From Enterocytospora artemiae (lineage: Eukaryota > Microsporidia): a DNA stretch of 64,000 nucleotides. The notes below the pieces were generated by a model. The model was given only the letters and a program-made list of their open reading frames with translations. It made no database searches and was not told the origin of the DNA. Position 1 is the stretch's first letter. Every line of letters begins with the position of its first letter. Made by a program: the position numbers and the translations under genes. The stretch lies in NCBI GenBank assembly GCA_038659295.1, contig JASNGC010000003.1, positions 434,001 through 498,000 of the forward strand. Direction: 5' to 3'. Positions 18,025-27,124 of the stretch are shown here, one piece after another.

Positions 18025-19062
18025 ATGGATAGACTGCAAGGATTGTCGATTGTACTTGATAAAAAATTCTATAATCCTTTGGGCATAGTTAGAGGCTCTA
18101 TCATCCTGAAATCAAGATATCCGATTCATATTTCTAGCTTAACAGTGTACTTTTCGAAAAGTAGGAAAGTTTGCGTTTCTAAAACATTTAGAGCGGTGAT
18201 TAGAGAGAATGAGCAGTATGGTTCATGTGATGTATTTCAGGGGCATGATGATTCTGGAGATTCTAATAAGCTACAGAGAACAATTTCTGACGACATTTCT
18301 ATTAAAGAATTTGACGAAAAAGTCTTTCTGCCAAACGAATATATTTCCGACATCGAGCTGAGCTCTGGCAAACACGAATTCAACTTCAAGTTTATTCTAA
18401 ATTCAATCTGTATGACCTCAACACAGTCTAAGGGTTGCTACAACGATGCTGTAATTGAAATAGAAAACACCTATACTCTATCGGCAGAATGTAGGCTAAA
18501 TGACAGTTCCATGCTTAGGTGCCAAACACCTGTTAATATATGTGATTTTCCGGACCAGAGCTGTGTTGTGGAAGCCAACATTCGAGTCAAGTGCTTTTTG
18601 GGCATGTTCTGTAAGAAGTATGGATTTTTACTTGAAGTTGATCGAAATATGTATACGGTTGGAGATCTGATTAGAGCAAGTCTCCGTCCTAAAATTCTCA
18701 TGAAGTCAGAACTAATCAGAAGTGTGCAGTTCAACCTATTTGAAATGTTTAAATATAAGGTTGGCTCGCAACAGTTTATCAGAACCCGGGTTTTAGAAAG
18801 AGGAAATGGAAACTACAGGAATAATAACTGTTTTGATGGGGAAATCCGAATACCGGGTGGGGCTAATGGGTCATGTGATGAAAATACTTTTGCCATATCT
18901 ATTGTCCTAGAATGCCAAATATCTCTCTATAAAGGGGGAGATGTCAAAATCAAGAAGATTTTGAGTGTTAGGAAATTTTTACTCTTTATACCCCATTTGG
19001 TCTCCTCGATTGGGGTCTTGGATGGTCGAACATTTGAGGAGCAGCTTTTAACTTTTGAATAG
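18025..19062 (+). CDS. Arrestin-fold protein
   Basis: The frame is open upstream to a TTG; the first ATG is at 18025, giving 345 residues. The N-terminus (LSIVLDKKFYNPLGIVRGSIILK ... IHISSLTVYFSKSRKV) and the later LPNEYISDIELSSGKHEFNFKFIL, a version of the LPxGxHEFxFxF motif, are typical of an arrestin N-domain. A second beta-sandwich follows from about residue 180 (RVKCFLGMFCKKYGFLLEVDRNMYTVGDLIRASL). Alpha-arrestins are adaptors that bring ubiquitin ligases to membrane proteins; Vps26-like and spore-related arrestins are alternatives. No PPxY motif is seen. The C-terminus ends with the arrestin-like core, with no long tail. Confidence 0.7.
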   Translation: MDRLQGLSIVLDKKFYNPLGIVRGSIILKSRYPIHISSLTVYFSKSRKVCVSKTFRAVIRENEQYGSCDVFQGHDDSGDSNKLQRTISDDISIKEFDEKVFLPNEYISDIELSSGKHEFNFKFILNSICMTSTQSKGCYNDAVIEIENTYTLSAECRLNDSSMLRCQTPVNICDFPDQSCVVEANIRVKCFLGMFCKKYGFLLEVDRNMYTVGDLIRASLRPKILMKSELIRSVQFNLFEMFKYKVGSQQFIRTRVLERGNGNYRNNNCFDGEIRIPGGANGSCDENTFAISIVLECQISLYKGGDVKIKKILSVRKFLLFIPHLVSSIGVLDGRTFEEQLLTFE

Positions 19063-19306
19063 TTGTATGGATTAGGCAGCAACACTGGGTGATGTCATTG
19101 GCTACAAATAAATTTGTTGCTGTAACTGGACTCGCTTTTTGGCAAAGTTGATTGCTTCTAATTAATATTTTGGTAGAAGTGAATGAAACACTCCAGGTTA
19201 ATTTGGGTATAGATATATTACACTCGGATAACATTAAATTCATAGAAATTATTGTGTTTCAAACAAAAGTGATATTTACAATAAAACCAATTTGAGATCC
19301 TAATGT

Positions 19307-20614
19307 TTATTTTGTGATTGAACAATGTTTATTCTCAATTTTTGAGGATTTTATGCTTCTATATAAGTGGCACATTTTATAGGTATCCTCCGCCATCTGA
19401 TATAGGAATAGCATTAGAATATATATGTGACCGAAATAATACAAACTTTTCCAAATCTCCTTTGTGTCATCGATGGATCCTGTATAGAAGGGCAAGGAGA
19501 AGTAGTTAACAAAGAGACAGGTCTGAGCTACCCTTAACATCCTGTATGGAATATGTTCATTTGCTCTGCATATTATTTTACTAAAGAACCCAAAGGAAAT
19601 GAAGAATAGTAAGTATGATGGTTTGTATGAGTGGATGAATGCTGAAACAATAAAGCATGCATTTGCAGCAAATGTCTTTGATCTTTTCACTAGCTTCAAA
19701 AACACAAATTCCTTTAAAAATTTCGACATAAATTTGTTCCAATTTGCAGATATTTCCTTAACTGACTCTGCAAACTCCACCTTGACAAAATCAATGTTTA
19801 GATGGTCTGCAACATTGGTTAGACACATACATGTATGGGAAAATCGCCAGGCAAAATGGTATTTTGCACGCATTGAAATGTTGTACAGATACAAACACAT
19901 GATTTTCTTATACCAAGGCACCATTTCTGATTTGATTGTCTGAAGAAAAGGATTACTTTTTAAGATAGCATGGATTAGTAGAAACAGAATCGAAATTGAT
20001 AGTTGCCTCAACTGCAATTTTGAAGCCCCAATGTTTCTTGAGGGCTTGCGACTCTGCAAACCCTTAGACATTATGAATTTTCTATGGTTATTAATGTTTG
20101 ACGGTTGTCTGTAGTTGGGCACCAAACTATTAGAGCCTGAAGGTTTGGAATATTTGCCAGGACACATCTGGTTTACAAACTCAACATAACTGGTGGCAGG
20201 ACCAACCAACATACTGGGAACATACAGAATGTAGTTGATAGCATCCTCTATTCTGTTGTTGTAGTCTCTTCCTAAATAGCACATTTTTACAATCAGTATC
20301 ATCAAGAATCCAGAGATATCATATGCCCCACCAATTTGTGGTTCTAAAGTTTTTCCGTGGTACTTGTAAGAATATAGGAAAAACAAATTTACAAGAAAGA
20401 AGGCATATTCGTTGCAAACTCTTAATAGAATCAATATTACATTAGCTGAGACTACTGCCGATATTAGTAATAAGTGGGTTGGTCCATATGCCAAATACAA
20501 TATGGAAATGGATATTATCAAATTCCTTAGTGTAGATTTGGTATGGTATTTGCTTGATAGTAGAACCATCGACAAAGCAATAAGATATCTTACATCTCTA
20601 AATTCAACCTGCAT
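19307..20614 (-). CDS. ALE1: MBOAT lysophospholipid acyltransferase (Ale1/LPCAT3-like)
   Basis: A 435-residue multi-pass membrane protein from the first ATG at 20614. The MBOAT signature includes the conserved Asn in SANWNKFMSKFLKEFVFLKL (about 293) and the active-site His328 in VSAFIHSYKPSYLLFFISF. Upstream blocks such as FLVNLFFLYSYKYHGKTLEPQIGGAYDISGFLMI, KMCYLGRDYN and YVPSMLVGPATSYVEFVNQM fit the lysophospholipid acyltransferase group (Ale1, LPCAT3, LPEAT). These re-acylate lysophospholipids in the ER. A hydrophilic loop at about 155-200 is longer than usual. The stop lies within AAATAAAC. Confidence 0.85.
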   Translation of the reverse strand: MQVEFRDVRYLIALSMVLLSSKYHTKSTLRNLIISISILYLAYGPTHLLLISAVVSANVILILLRVCNEYAFFLVNLFFLYSYKYHGKTLEPQIGGAYDISGFLMILIVKMCYLGRDYNNRIEDAINYILYVPSMLVGPATSYVEFVNQMCPGKYSKPSGSNSLVPNYRQPSNINNHRKFIMSKGLQSRKPSRNIGASKLQLRQLSISILFLLIHAILKSNPFLQTIKSEMVPWYKKIMCLYLYNISMRAKYHFAWRFSHTCMCLTNVADHLNIDFVKVEFAESVKEISANWNKFMSKFLKEFVFLKLVKRSKTFAANACFIVSAFIHSYKPSYLLFFISFGFFSKIICRANEHIPYRMLRVAQTCLFVNYFSLPFYTGSIDDTKEIWKSLYYFGHIYILMLFLYQMAEDTYKMCHLYRSIKSSKIENKHCSITK

Positions 20615-21183
20615 TATTTTTAGGCTCCAAATATTATACAAAAATTTGTTTTAGAAACAATTCTTTTCGGCATATTTTGGAATAAATGGCTGCAAGGCGA
20701 GATTGTCAGGAGATTGGGACCTTACTCCATGCAGCAATTCTTTGTATATGTCGTTGAAGTTTGATGGCTGTGATACTATTTGTGTTTAAGTTAAAGACTA
20801 TCTTGATGGGGTAAGCATTCATCTATTAACCAAAGGCATTTCCATATTAGTAACTCCATTGTTTAACAAATCTATCAGATATTAACAAAATTATACACGG
20901 GAGTTAATGGAAGATAGCCATTAATTGTACAGCTAGTCCATACAAAAGTATTGTTGGTTGAGAAGTGGACATTACATGGCCTAACCGGCAATTGGACGGT
21001 AATAGTTTCTAAAAACATATCTGCATTGATCACCATCCCATTGCCAAAAATTTACACTCAAACCCGTTCGGTATCCTGTATACATGACTTCGAAGGGTAT
21101 TTTATTATTGTTCATGGTCTTGTAATACCAAGCTATGGGAACATCTCTCTTCTATCTATAAAATTTTTAAGGCTCATTGACCC
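20615..21183. promoter_or_regulatory. Long divergent spacer
   Basis: About 570 bases between the MBOAT gene (minus) and an unknown gene (plus). The plus side has GACCC directly before the ATG. An 82-codon plus frame (20951-21199) starts at TTG, has no ATG and overlaps the next start; it is not credible. Confidence 0.4.
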
Positions 21184-22164
21184 ATGGTTGGAAAGCTGAT
21201 TTGTTTAAACAATTTTAACTTCTCAAAAAGTGATTTTAATGTTGACGAACAAACTCTGGGTATGCTCTCGGATATATTTGCTTACTCCCCAGATATGTAC
21301 AAGATTATTTGTAAATATGTATCAAGGGCAATAGAAATGAATCCGGAATGCAAAGACCCAATTTCCAATCTCCTAACAACAGAAATAAATCAAAGCAAAG
21401 CACTCTATTTGAAGTATTTGGGCTGTCTTATTGATTTCCCTATTTCATCAGAATACAATATTTTTTCGGATTTGGAAATATCCTATTCAATTCCTCCAGA
21501 CTTTTCATTAGACACCTATATCATTCAGTCAATTGTTACAAATTACGCATCTGTGCCACATGAAGTCATTAGAAGGCTCAATCAGATCGATGAAAATGTC
21601 TTGATTGATTTTTTCTTTGGAAAGGCTGATTTGGTCGACCTCACCGTTCTTTTTGTGAAGCTGTTTGACAAGCATCCCAATATGCTATACCTACTACATA
21701 AAAAACTCATGGAGTTAACCGATGTAACACCGAAATTTAAGTCATATTTGAGCCTCTTCCTGGGACTGCTCTACAACAGCTATTCTTTCACAGAAGATGA
21801 GAACGGTATGCTAAAGGAACTCTTCACTATATCTGGAATCGACTACTACACAAAGATCGGAAATGATAAAATCAACAAATTGGGTTATTCCTTTACTGAG
21901 CCGGCTGTTAGAAGTATATGCTATAACAATTCATATTCTGATCTGAATAGAAGGCCAACACGATTCAACACTGAAGATTTTTTAGAGATTACTAATTCTT
22001 CTGTCACCCATTTTTTAACCTATTTGGAAATTTTGAAGGATGATATCAAAAGGCTACCAGAAGGCGAAAGAGATGAGCTCATAGACAGAATAAAACAGGA
22101 ACATAAATGTAACCAAAGATATCTTGAGATAATTTTGCCAAAGTTGATGAGATTGTTTGAATAA
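21184..22164 (+). CDS. Unknown protein, 326 aa
   Basis: GACCC abuts the ATG, and AATAAA overlaps the stop. The protein is Asp/Asn/Leu-rich and helical, without signal peptide, membrane span or motif I recognise. The C-terminus (about 245-326; FLEITNSSVTHFLTYLEILKDDIKRLPEGERDELIDRIKQEH) looks like a helical bundle or coiled coil. The composition matches neighbouring genes, so nothing suggests transfer. It could be a fast-evolving orthologue of a eukaryotic complex subunit. Confidence 0.75.
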   Translation: MVGKLICLNNFNFSKSDFNVDEQTLGMLSDIFAYSPDMYKIICKYVSRAIEMNPECKDPISNLLTTEINQSKALYLKYLGCLIDFPISSEYNIFSDLEISYSIPPDFSLDTYIIQSIVTNYASVPHEVIRRLNQIDENVLIDFFFGKADLVDLTVLFVKLFDKHPNMLYLLHKKLMELTDVTPKFKSYLSLFLGLLYNSYSFTEDENGMLKELFTISGIDYYTKIGNDKINKLGYSFTEPAVRSICYNNSYSDLNRRPTRFNTEDFLEITNSSVTHFLTYLEILKDDIKRLPEGERDELIDRIKQEHKCNQRYLEIILPKLMRLFE

Positions 22165-22366
22165 ATTGCTTAGTTTGACCAGCCTCCTTGATAATGCCAT
22201 GGAAAACAGCAATCATATGATAAGTTGTTTCACAGTTGAATATATTTTAAATCAGGTTTTTGAATATAACAAACCACAATAAAGTTTCGTAAAAAGAACT
22301 CATGTACTATAAAAATAATCTCACATTCGGCTGCAGAATTTTATTTCTTTTTCTGATTTGGCCCAA

Positions 22367-23086
22367 ATGTCTGTTTTTGAGATAGAATCTGCTGTCGAAA
22401 AGTTTGCACCTAAAACAAATGCCGAGGCTTGGGATAACACTGGAATACTTATTGATTGTGAGGGAATCTCTGATAGAAACACTTCTCAACCGAACCCTAT
22501 CTACAACGTTTTGATTACGATAGACTTAACAGAGGAGGTCCTCTGTGAGGCAATTGCAAAGAATGTAAATTGTATTTTTTCCTATCACCCAATCATTTTT
22601 GCAAAGCTGTCGAGTATAAACGATTCAATTTTAATCAAATGCATTCAGAACAACATTTCAGTATATTCTCCACATACACAGCTGGATGGGCTTATGAATG
22701 ACTACATAATGAATTTGATATGTAACAGGAGTTTTGATGAGATACTATCGATTCTCAAGGGTATAGCACAGATGGATACTGTAAGGACAGTTAGATGTTC
22801 TGACACACTTAGGGTTTATGATAAAGATCATATTGTGGTGGGTGTTGGATCAGCATTCAAGGGCATTGACTTAAAGAATTCGTTGGTTGTGACAGGTGAG
22901 ATGGGACATCATGACTTGCTAGCCTGCAGAAGAAATTCCTCTGAGGTGATTTTGCTGGAGCACAGTAATTCAGAAAGGATTGTTCTACCGCACATTAGAG
23001 ACTTAGTTTTGAAACAACTGCAGAATTCCACGAAATATAGACTTTTATTGAGTGAATCTGATAAGGATCCAGTGGTGTTTCTCTAG
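22367..23086 (+). CDS. NIF3: NIF3/DUF34 family metal-binding protein
   Basis: The ATG at 22367 follows GCCCAA; a TTG three codons upstream is not used. Of 239 residues, the dinuclear metal site is visible: His74 in SYHPIIF, His103 and Asp107 in PHTQLDG, and His199 and Glu203 in EHSNSER. AWDNTGILID (21-30) and TGEMGHHDLLAC (176-187) are further NIF3 signatures. The family (yeast Nif3, human NIF3L1, bacterial YqfO/YbgI) is universal; its reaction is not settled, with GTP cyclohydrolase-type and nucleotide-repair roles proposed. This copy lacks the large insert found in some bacteria. Confidence 0.92.
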   Translation: MSVFEIESAVEKFAPKTNAEAWDNTGILIDCEGISDRNTSQPNPIYNVLITIDLTEEVLCEAIAKNVNCIFSYHPIIFAKLSSINDSILIKCIQNNISVYSPHTQLDGLMNDYIMNLICNRSFDEILSILKGIAQMDTVRTVRCSDTLRVYDKDHIVVGVGSAFKGIDLKNSLVVTGEMGHHDLLACRRNSSEVILLEHSNSERIVLPHIRDLVLKQLQNSTKYRLLLSESDKDPVVFL

Positions 23087-23344
23087 AAATAAATGGATAT
23101 CACCGTCATATATTCTTTGTCCCACATATATGGTCCAATGTTCTTGAATATTAATTCAATTCAAAGGATTAAATGGTTTGGATTCCACACCATGGCTGAA
23201 TTCTTCTACCAAACTCACTTTTAATCCTGATCAAGAAATAATAGAATTAATATACTTTGATAAGGTGTAATCGAGATAATAAGCAATTTTATTACAATAC
23301 ATTTCTGAAGATCTTCTGTATTTTTGGAGGTATTCAAGAATAAT

Positions 23345-25780
23345 TCATTTACTGAAAATCCCTTCTAAGACAACATCTACGATTGTCAAAAAGGTTATGA
23401 TAAAAAGTCTATCAACGAAAAATCTAGAAAATACAAGACTCTTTCTCATGACGAACGAACAAATATAAACAAGCATTATGGAAAATGCCTTAAAGAACAC
23501 ATCAACCCGGGATTGTCTATAGTTTTTCAAAACAATATATCTCGGTAGTATAGCATATGCAAATGCGGAAAGTAATACACTGATATGATCAGCCTTCTGG
23601 TCGAAGACAAACAATTTGTCGATTCTCAGACATTGGATGCTAAATTCGAAGTTGTACAGACTTGGCAATAGTGAGATTATGGCGAATTTCAAGGATGAAT
23701 TTTGCATATCCTGAGCTGCAGAATTATATGTATTAAGTGATTTTTCTTTATCGGCTGCCCCCTTATCGCAGTGCTTGATATCAGAAGATGATGATTCTTC
23801 ATAGCGCTTGGGATGTGTTTGATCCGGAATAATCCTGGGATTTACTGAAACCCTCTTGTTTCCTATAAAATCCATATTTTTAATGAGCAGAATTAAAATA
23901 GATGTCTGTGTGTCAAAATGGCATCGAATTAAGGACATCTCAAAGGTTGAGCAGTTTGTACCAAACAAACCGAAGAATCCGCATGGATCATCATTATATG
24001 CTACGATCGTAAGTATATCCATCAAATAATGCAGAATAAATTGAGTTATTTGCCTGGATTTTAAAGAAATAGATGAATCCCGAGGACATTTTGTACTTCT
24101 ATGATTGGAAGCCTCAGATCTTTCTTGTGCCCTGATTATATTCAGTACCTTAAAGACTCCAAACAAAAAGACAATTGCCCATTCATTTAGAAAGACGTAA
24201 TGGCCAAGACTCATTTCCTTTCTTCTAACTTCAAAGTGGTATGGCTTATCAGTTTTAAAATACAAGGCAAGTATCAATAGATTTGGAGCTGTAGGGTTCA
24301 TCAGGACAATTCCACAAATCCACAGTAGGTCACGAAAGGCAAACCCACGATAGGAATGCGATTCCATGAATATCAGAAATATTGTCAAATAGAATTCAAA
24401 GCATTCAAACAGATTGAATCTGGTAAGCTTCAGTTTCATAAAAGAAAATACACATGCAACCACAGAAATAACAATGGCAAGACCAGCAACAAGCTCGTTT
24501 GTTTTGGTTAAGTAATCGTATATCTTCTTCGTAAGATATTGATTGTACCTAATGCACTCAATAATGCTATCGTTTCCTGCTAGCTTGGTATTTTCACCAT
24601 TGGAGAGTCTATCGAATTTGATATTAAATCCATCCAATTGGGACTCCTTATTTTTGATTATTTTCTGATATAATCTCAGATCAACCAAGTCATTGATAAA
24701 GTTTCCGTATGAATTCCTAGGATTTGGAACCCCCATAAAATAGCATATGGTGTTTATTATATCGTCTTGGTGGATAATCTTGTAGGGAGAAGTAGCTTTT
24801 ATCCAGTCGGCTGAAGAATTACACTTATCTGTATCATAGAACTTGTTTAAAAACTCAGTGTTATTCAGAACATTTAAATCATCAATCCCCTTCCCACCAC
24901 TAGTCATGCCATCATTGTGTGGTTGTACCTGTCTGTTGGATTGAAATCCTATGTCCTTATGCATATCCTTCGATAACTTGCATGCTGTCAGATCCGAATC
25001 ATCAACTATGGGTATTTTCGAAATAAATGAGCAAAAAGAAGCCAACTCATATTCCGACGAACTACCATGCCCTCCATCATCAGTAACGCCATGATCAGAA
25101 GTTAATACAAGAAGCGTATCCTCAGACATCCTTTCATAAACCTTATTGATGTACAAATTATACATCTGCATAACTGATTCGATTTTGTTGTGATTAATGC
25201 CATATATATGGCCAAGAGCATCCAAATTTAGTACATGACAAAAATTTATATCGAACTTGTCCAAATTCTCTATCATCCTCTCGAAAATATATTCTTCGGT
25301 CGGATTGTTCTTATCATATGACTTCATTACAACAGATTTGTCAGACAAGAAGGGATAGAAATCCCTCCAGACCTCATCTCCATAAAAATACATGGACTTG
25401 TTAGATAGCTGGCGTATAAGACTGTCACCTTCCTTCTTCGAGTGGAAAAATGCGATAAGCTCGTCAATTTGGTTCGAAGGAGTCCCGGATGTCATAGAGT
25501 ATATTCGACAGGATGTAGCAGTTGGAATCCCTGCAATGCTTAAGTAGTCATGCCTGTACTTACAATCAATATCGAAGTTATTGAAATAATGTCCTGTTTT
25601 ATTTACCTTAACAAAGCCATCAAAACGTAGGCCATCAACAACTATGTAAATAAGCTTGTTAAACTTTGGTTTCCCAAGAGTTGTGGTGTTTATTTCCCTG
25701 GAATAGCTGGCAACTCTAAACAGCGACTTGTAAAACAAAAAGGTTGAAATGGACAACAGAAAATATGTGAGAGATTTCAT
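23345..25780 (-). CDS. GPI ethanolamine-phosphate transferase (PIG-O/Gpi13 or Gpi7 type)
   Basis: An 811-residue ER enzyme. A signal anchor (1-20) is followed by a lumenal alkaline-phosphatase-fold domain: IYIVVDGLRFDG (45-56, metal Asp49), PTATSCRIYSMTSGT (86-100, nucleophile Thr), FYGDEVWRDFYPF, HVLNLDALGHIYGIN and LVLTSDHGVTDDGGHGSSSE. The C-terminal half has multiple membrane spans. Family members (Mcd4, Gpi13, Gpi7) add ethanolamine phosphate to mannoses of the GPI anchor. DGLRFDG and the GDE[TV]W motif favour the Gpi13/Gpi7 side over Mcd4. Mini GPI-anchored-like proteins are encoded 25 kb away. GCCC abuts the ATG. Confidence 0.88.
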   Translation of the reverse strand: MKSLTYFLLSISTFLFYKSLFRVASYSREINTTTLGKPKFNKLIYIVVDGLRFDGFVKVNKTGHYFNNFDIDCKYRHDYLSIAGIPTATSCRIYSMTSGTPSNQIDELIAFFHSKKEGDSLIRQLSNKSMYFYGDEVWRDFYPFLSDKSVVMKSYDKNNPTEEYIFERMIENLDKFDINFCHVLNLDALGHIYGINHNKIESVMQMYNLYINKVYERMSEDTLLVLTSDHGVTDDGGHGSSSEYELASFCSFISKIPIVDDSDLTACKLSKDMHKDIGFQSNRQVQPHNDGMTSGGKGIDDLNVLNNTEFLNKFYDTDKCNSSADWIKATSPYKIIHQDDIINTICYFMGVPNPRNSYGNFINDLVDLRLYQKIIKNKESQLDGFNIKFDRLSNGENTKLAGNDSIIECIRYNQYLTKKIYDYLTKTNELVAGLAIVISVVACVFSFMKLKLTRFNLFECFEFYLTIFLIFMESHSYRGFAFRDLLWICGIVLMNPTAPNLLILALYFKTDKPYHFEVRRKEMSLGHYVFLNEWAIVFLFGVFKVLNIIRAQERSEASNHRSTKCPRDSSISLKSRQITQFILHYLMDILTIVAYNDDPCGFFGLFGTNCSTFEMSLIRCHFDTQTSILILLIKNMDFIGNKRVSVNPRIIPDQTHPKRYEESSSSDIKHCDKGAADKEKSLNTYNSAAQDMQNSSLKFAIISLLPSLYNFEFSIQCLRIDKLFVFDQKADHISVLLSAFAYAILPRYIVLKNYRQSRVDVFFKAFSIMLVYICSFVMRKSLVFSRFFVDRLFIITFLTIVDVVLEGIFSK

Positions 25781-25791
25781 GGGCTACAAAT

Positions 25792-25983
25792 TTAGACAAA
25801 CAAAAAGCTATGATTTGAAGTCGTTCGACAAGAGCGAAATTCTGCAAATGCAGACATTCCTGAATACTTGCGCTGTACAAAATTATTTGCCAACTCCTTT
25901 GAAAATGAGATTGTTCGCACTGAAGTGCTTTTGTACAAACAGCAGACACCGATAGAACAGACTAGTACAAATATGGCATACAT
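25792..25983 (-). CDS. Possible small membrane-anchored protein, 63 aa
   Basis: An ATG-initiated frame on the same strand as, and only 11 bases before, the GPI-transferase gene. It begins with a clear hydrophobic segment (MYAIFVLVCSIGVCCLY) followed by a polar, basic tail, as in tiny ER or mitosomal subunits. No C-run precedes it, it overlaps shorter frames, and I recognise no family. It may equally be the 5' leader of the neighbouring gene. Confidence 0.25.
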   Translation of the reverse strand: MYAIFVLVCSIGVCCLYKSTSVRTISFSKELANNFVQRKYSGMSAFAEFRSCRTTSNHSFLFV

Positions 25984-26059
25984 TCTAAATACGTATCTTA
26001 TTAACGAATGGACTTCAAATAGAATCTAATAAGAATTTTTCCCCCTCAGCCTTCAGTTT

Positions 26060-26887
26060 ATGGACAGAACTTCTGAATTTTCTAAAATTGTCAAAGCAAC
26101 AGAAATACCACAATGGAACATCAAAAACAGTGGTTTTCACCGGGAAATTGGAGAGATTGATAACGAAATAAAGAACGCCATAAAACACATTCAGGAGTGT
26201 GATAAACGTCAGAAAGATTATTCTGCTAAACTAGAGGCCATTAAAGAGAAGCTTAAACAGTTGAAGGAAGTTAAGTTCGACAAAGACGTTAGAAACGACA
26301 GACTGGAGATAGTTGAAAGCCTTAGTGGAATCATCACAAAGAGAGTATTGGAGTACACCATAAAAATAAGACAGATAGAGCGAGATTACAAATCAAGCAG
26401 TAACAACCACGAAGTTGGCACTAATGCTTTGGAAAGTTCAAATACAATGGGGACTGGTGGAAGAAAGGCTGGTTTGAGCCGGACCATACACGCAGATGAT
26501 GCAGAATATGGTGGCTTTAACGCTGCTCCTTCACAAAATGCTTCGAAAAGCACCAACTCGTCCCTAGTCTCAATGAGCACCATGTCACCAAGCGCTCTGG
26601 ATTCTGAGCATGCTTCGGAAACGATTGCTGAACGACGTAGGATAGTGAATAGTATATCGGAGATTGGGCAAATTGTTGAAGATATAGCAATACAGGTTGG
26701 AATACAAGAAGAAAATCTACGGCAGATTGATGATATTGTGGCAAAAACAGAATATTATGGAAAGCAAGCACTGTTAGAACTGCATGAGACATGGGATTCA
26801 ATTTCCGGCAGAAGAAAGGGAATTATCAAGTTTTTTGTCTTTTGGATAATTTTGATAATAGTGTTTTTCTTTGTAAGAAGGGGATAG
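26060..26887 (+). CDS. Syntaxin-like Qa-SNARE
   Basis: A 275-residue tail-anchored protein. The N-terminal helical region (20-115, coiled-coil like) would form the Habc bundle. A Ser/Thr/Asn-rich linker follows, then a SNARE helix at about 191-248 (RRRIVNSISEIGQIVEDIAIQ ... LRQIDDIVAKTEYYGKQALLEL) with a Gln at the expected zero layer in VGIQEENL. It ends with a membrane anchor (about 252-271) and RRG. Organisation and QEEN...ID fit a Qa syntaxin of the Ufe1/Sed5/Tlg2 type; which one is unclear. CCCCC lies about 13 bases upstream of the ATG. Confidence 0.82.
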   Translation: MDRTSEFSKIVKATEIPQWNIKNSGFHREIGEIDNEIKNAIKHIQECDKRQKDYSAKLEAIKEKLKQLKEVKFDKDVRNDRLEIVESLSGIITKRVLEYTIKIRQIERDYKSSSNNHEVGTNALESSNTMGTGGRKAGLSRTIHADDAEYGGFNAAPSQNASKSTNSSLVSMSTMSPSALDSEHASETIAERRRIVNSISEIGQIVEDIAIQVGIQEENLRQIDDIVAKTEYYGKQALLELHETWDSISGRRKGIIKFFVFWIILIIVFFFVRRG

Positions 26888-27124
26888 TTCTATGTGGCCT
26901 CTATACTAATGTTTGATTGTTAATAAATAACCAATTTGTGAAGCTTTGTTACTGGAGTTTTTGAAAGGGTTCCGATCTTCCACCAATAAGTCTTAGTGTG
27001 TGATGATTTTGGATGGTTGGATTGATATAACATTCTTCTAATCAGACAATATGGTTTTAAGTAATATTCAACCTTAAGTATATATTTTCAAATCAAATCA
27101 GTTTGATTCTACCCTTCAATTTCA

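Noticed and set aside
20951..21199. 82-codon plus-strand frame
   Set aside because: Only a TTG start, no Met, overlaps the next gene's start.
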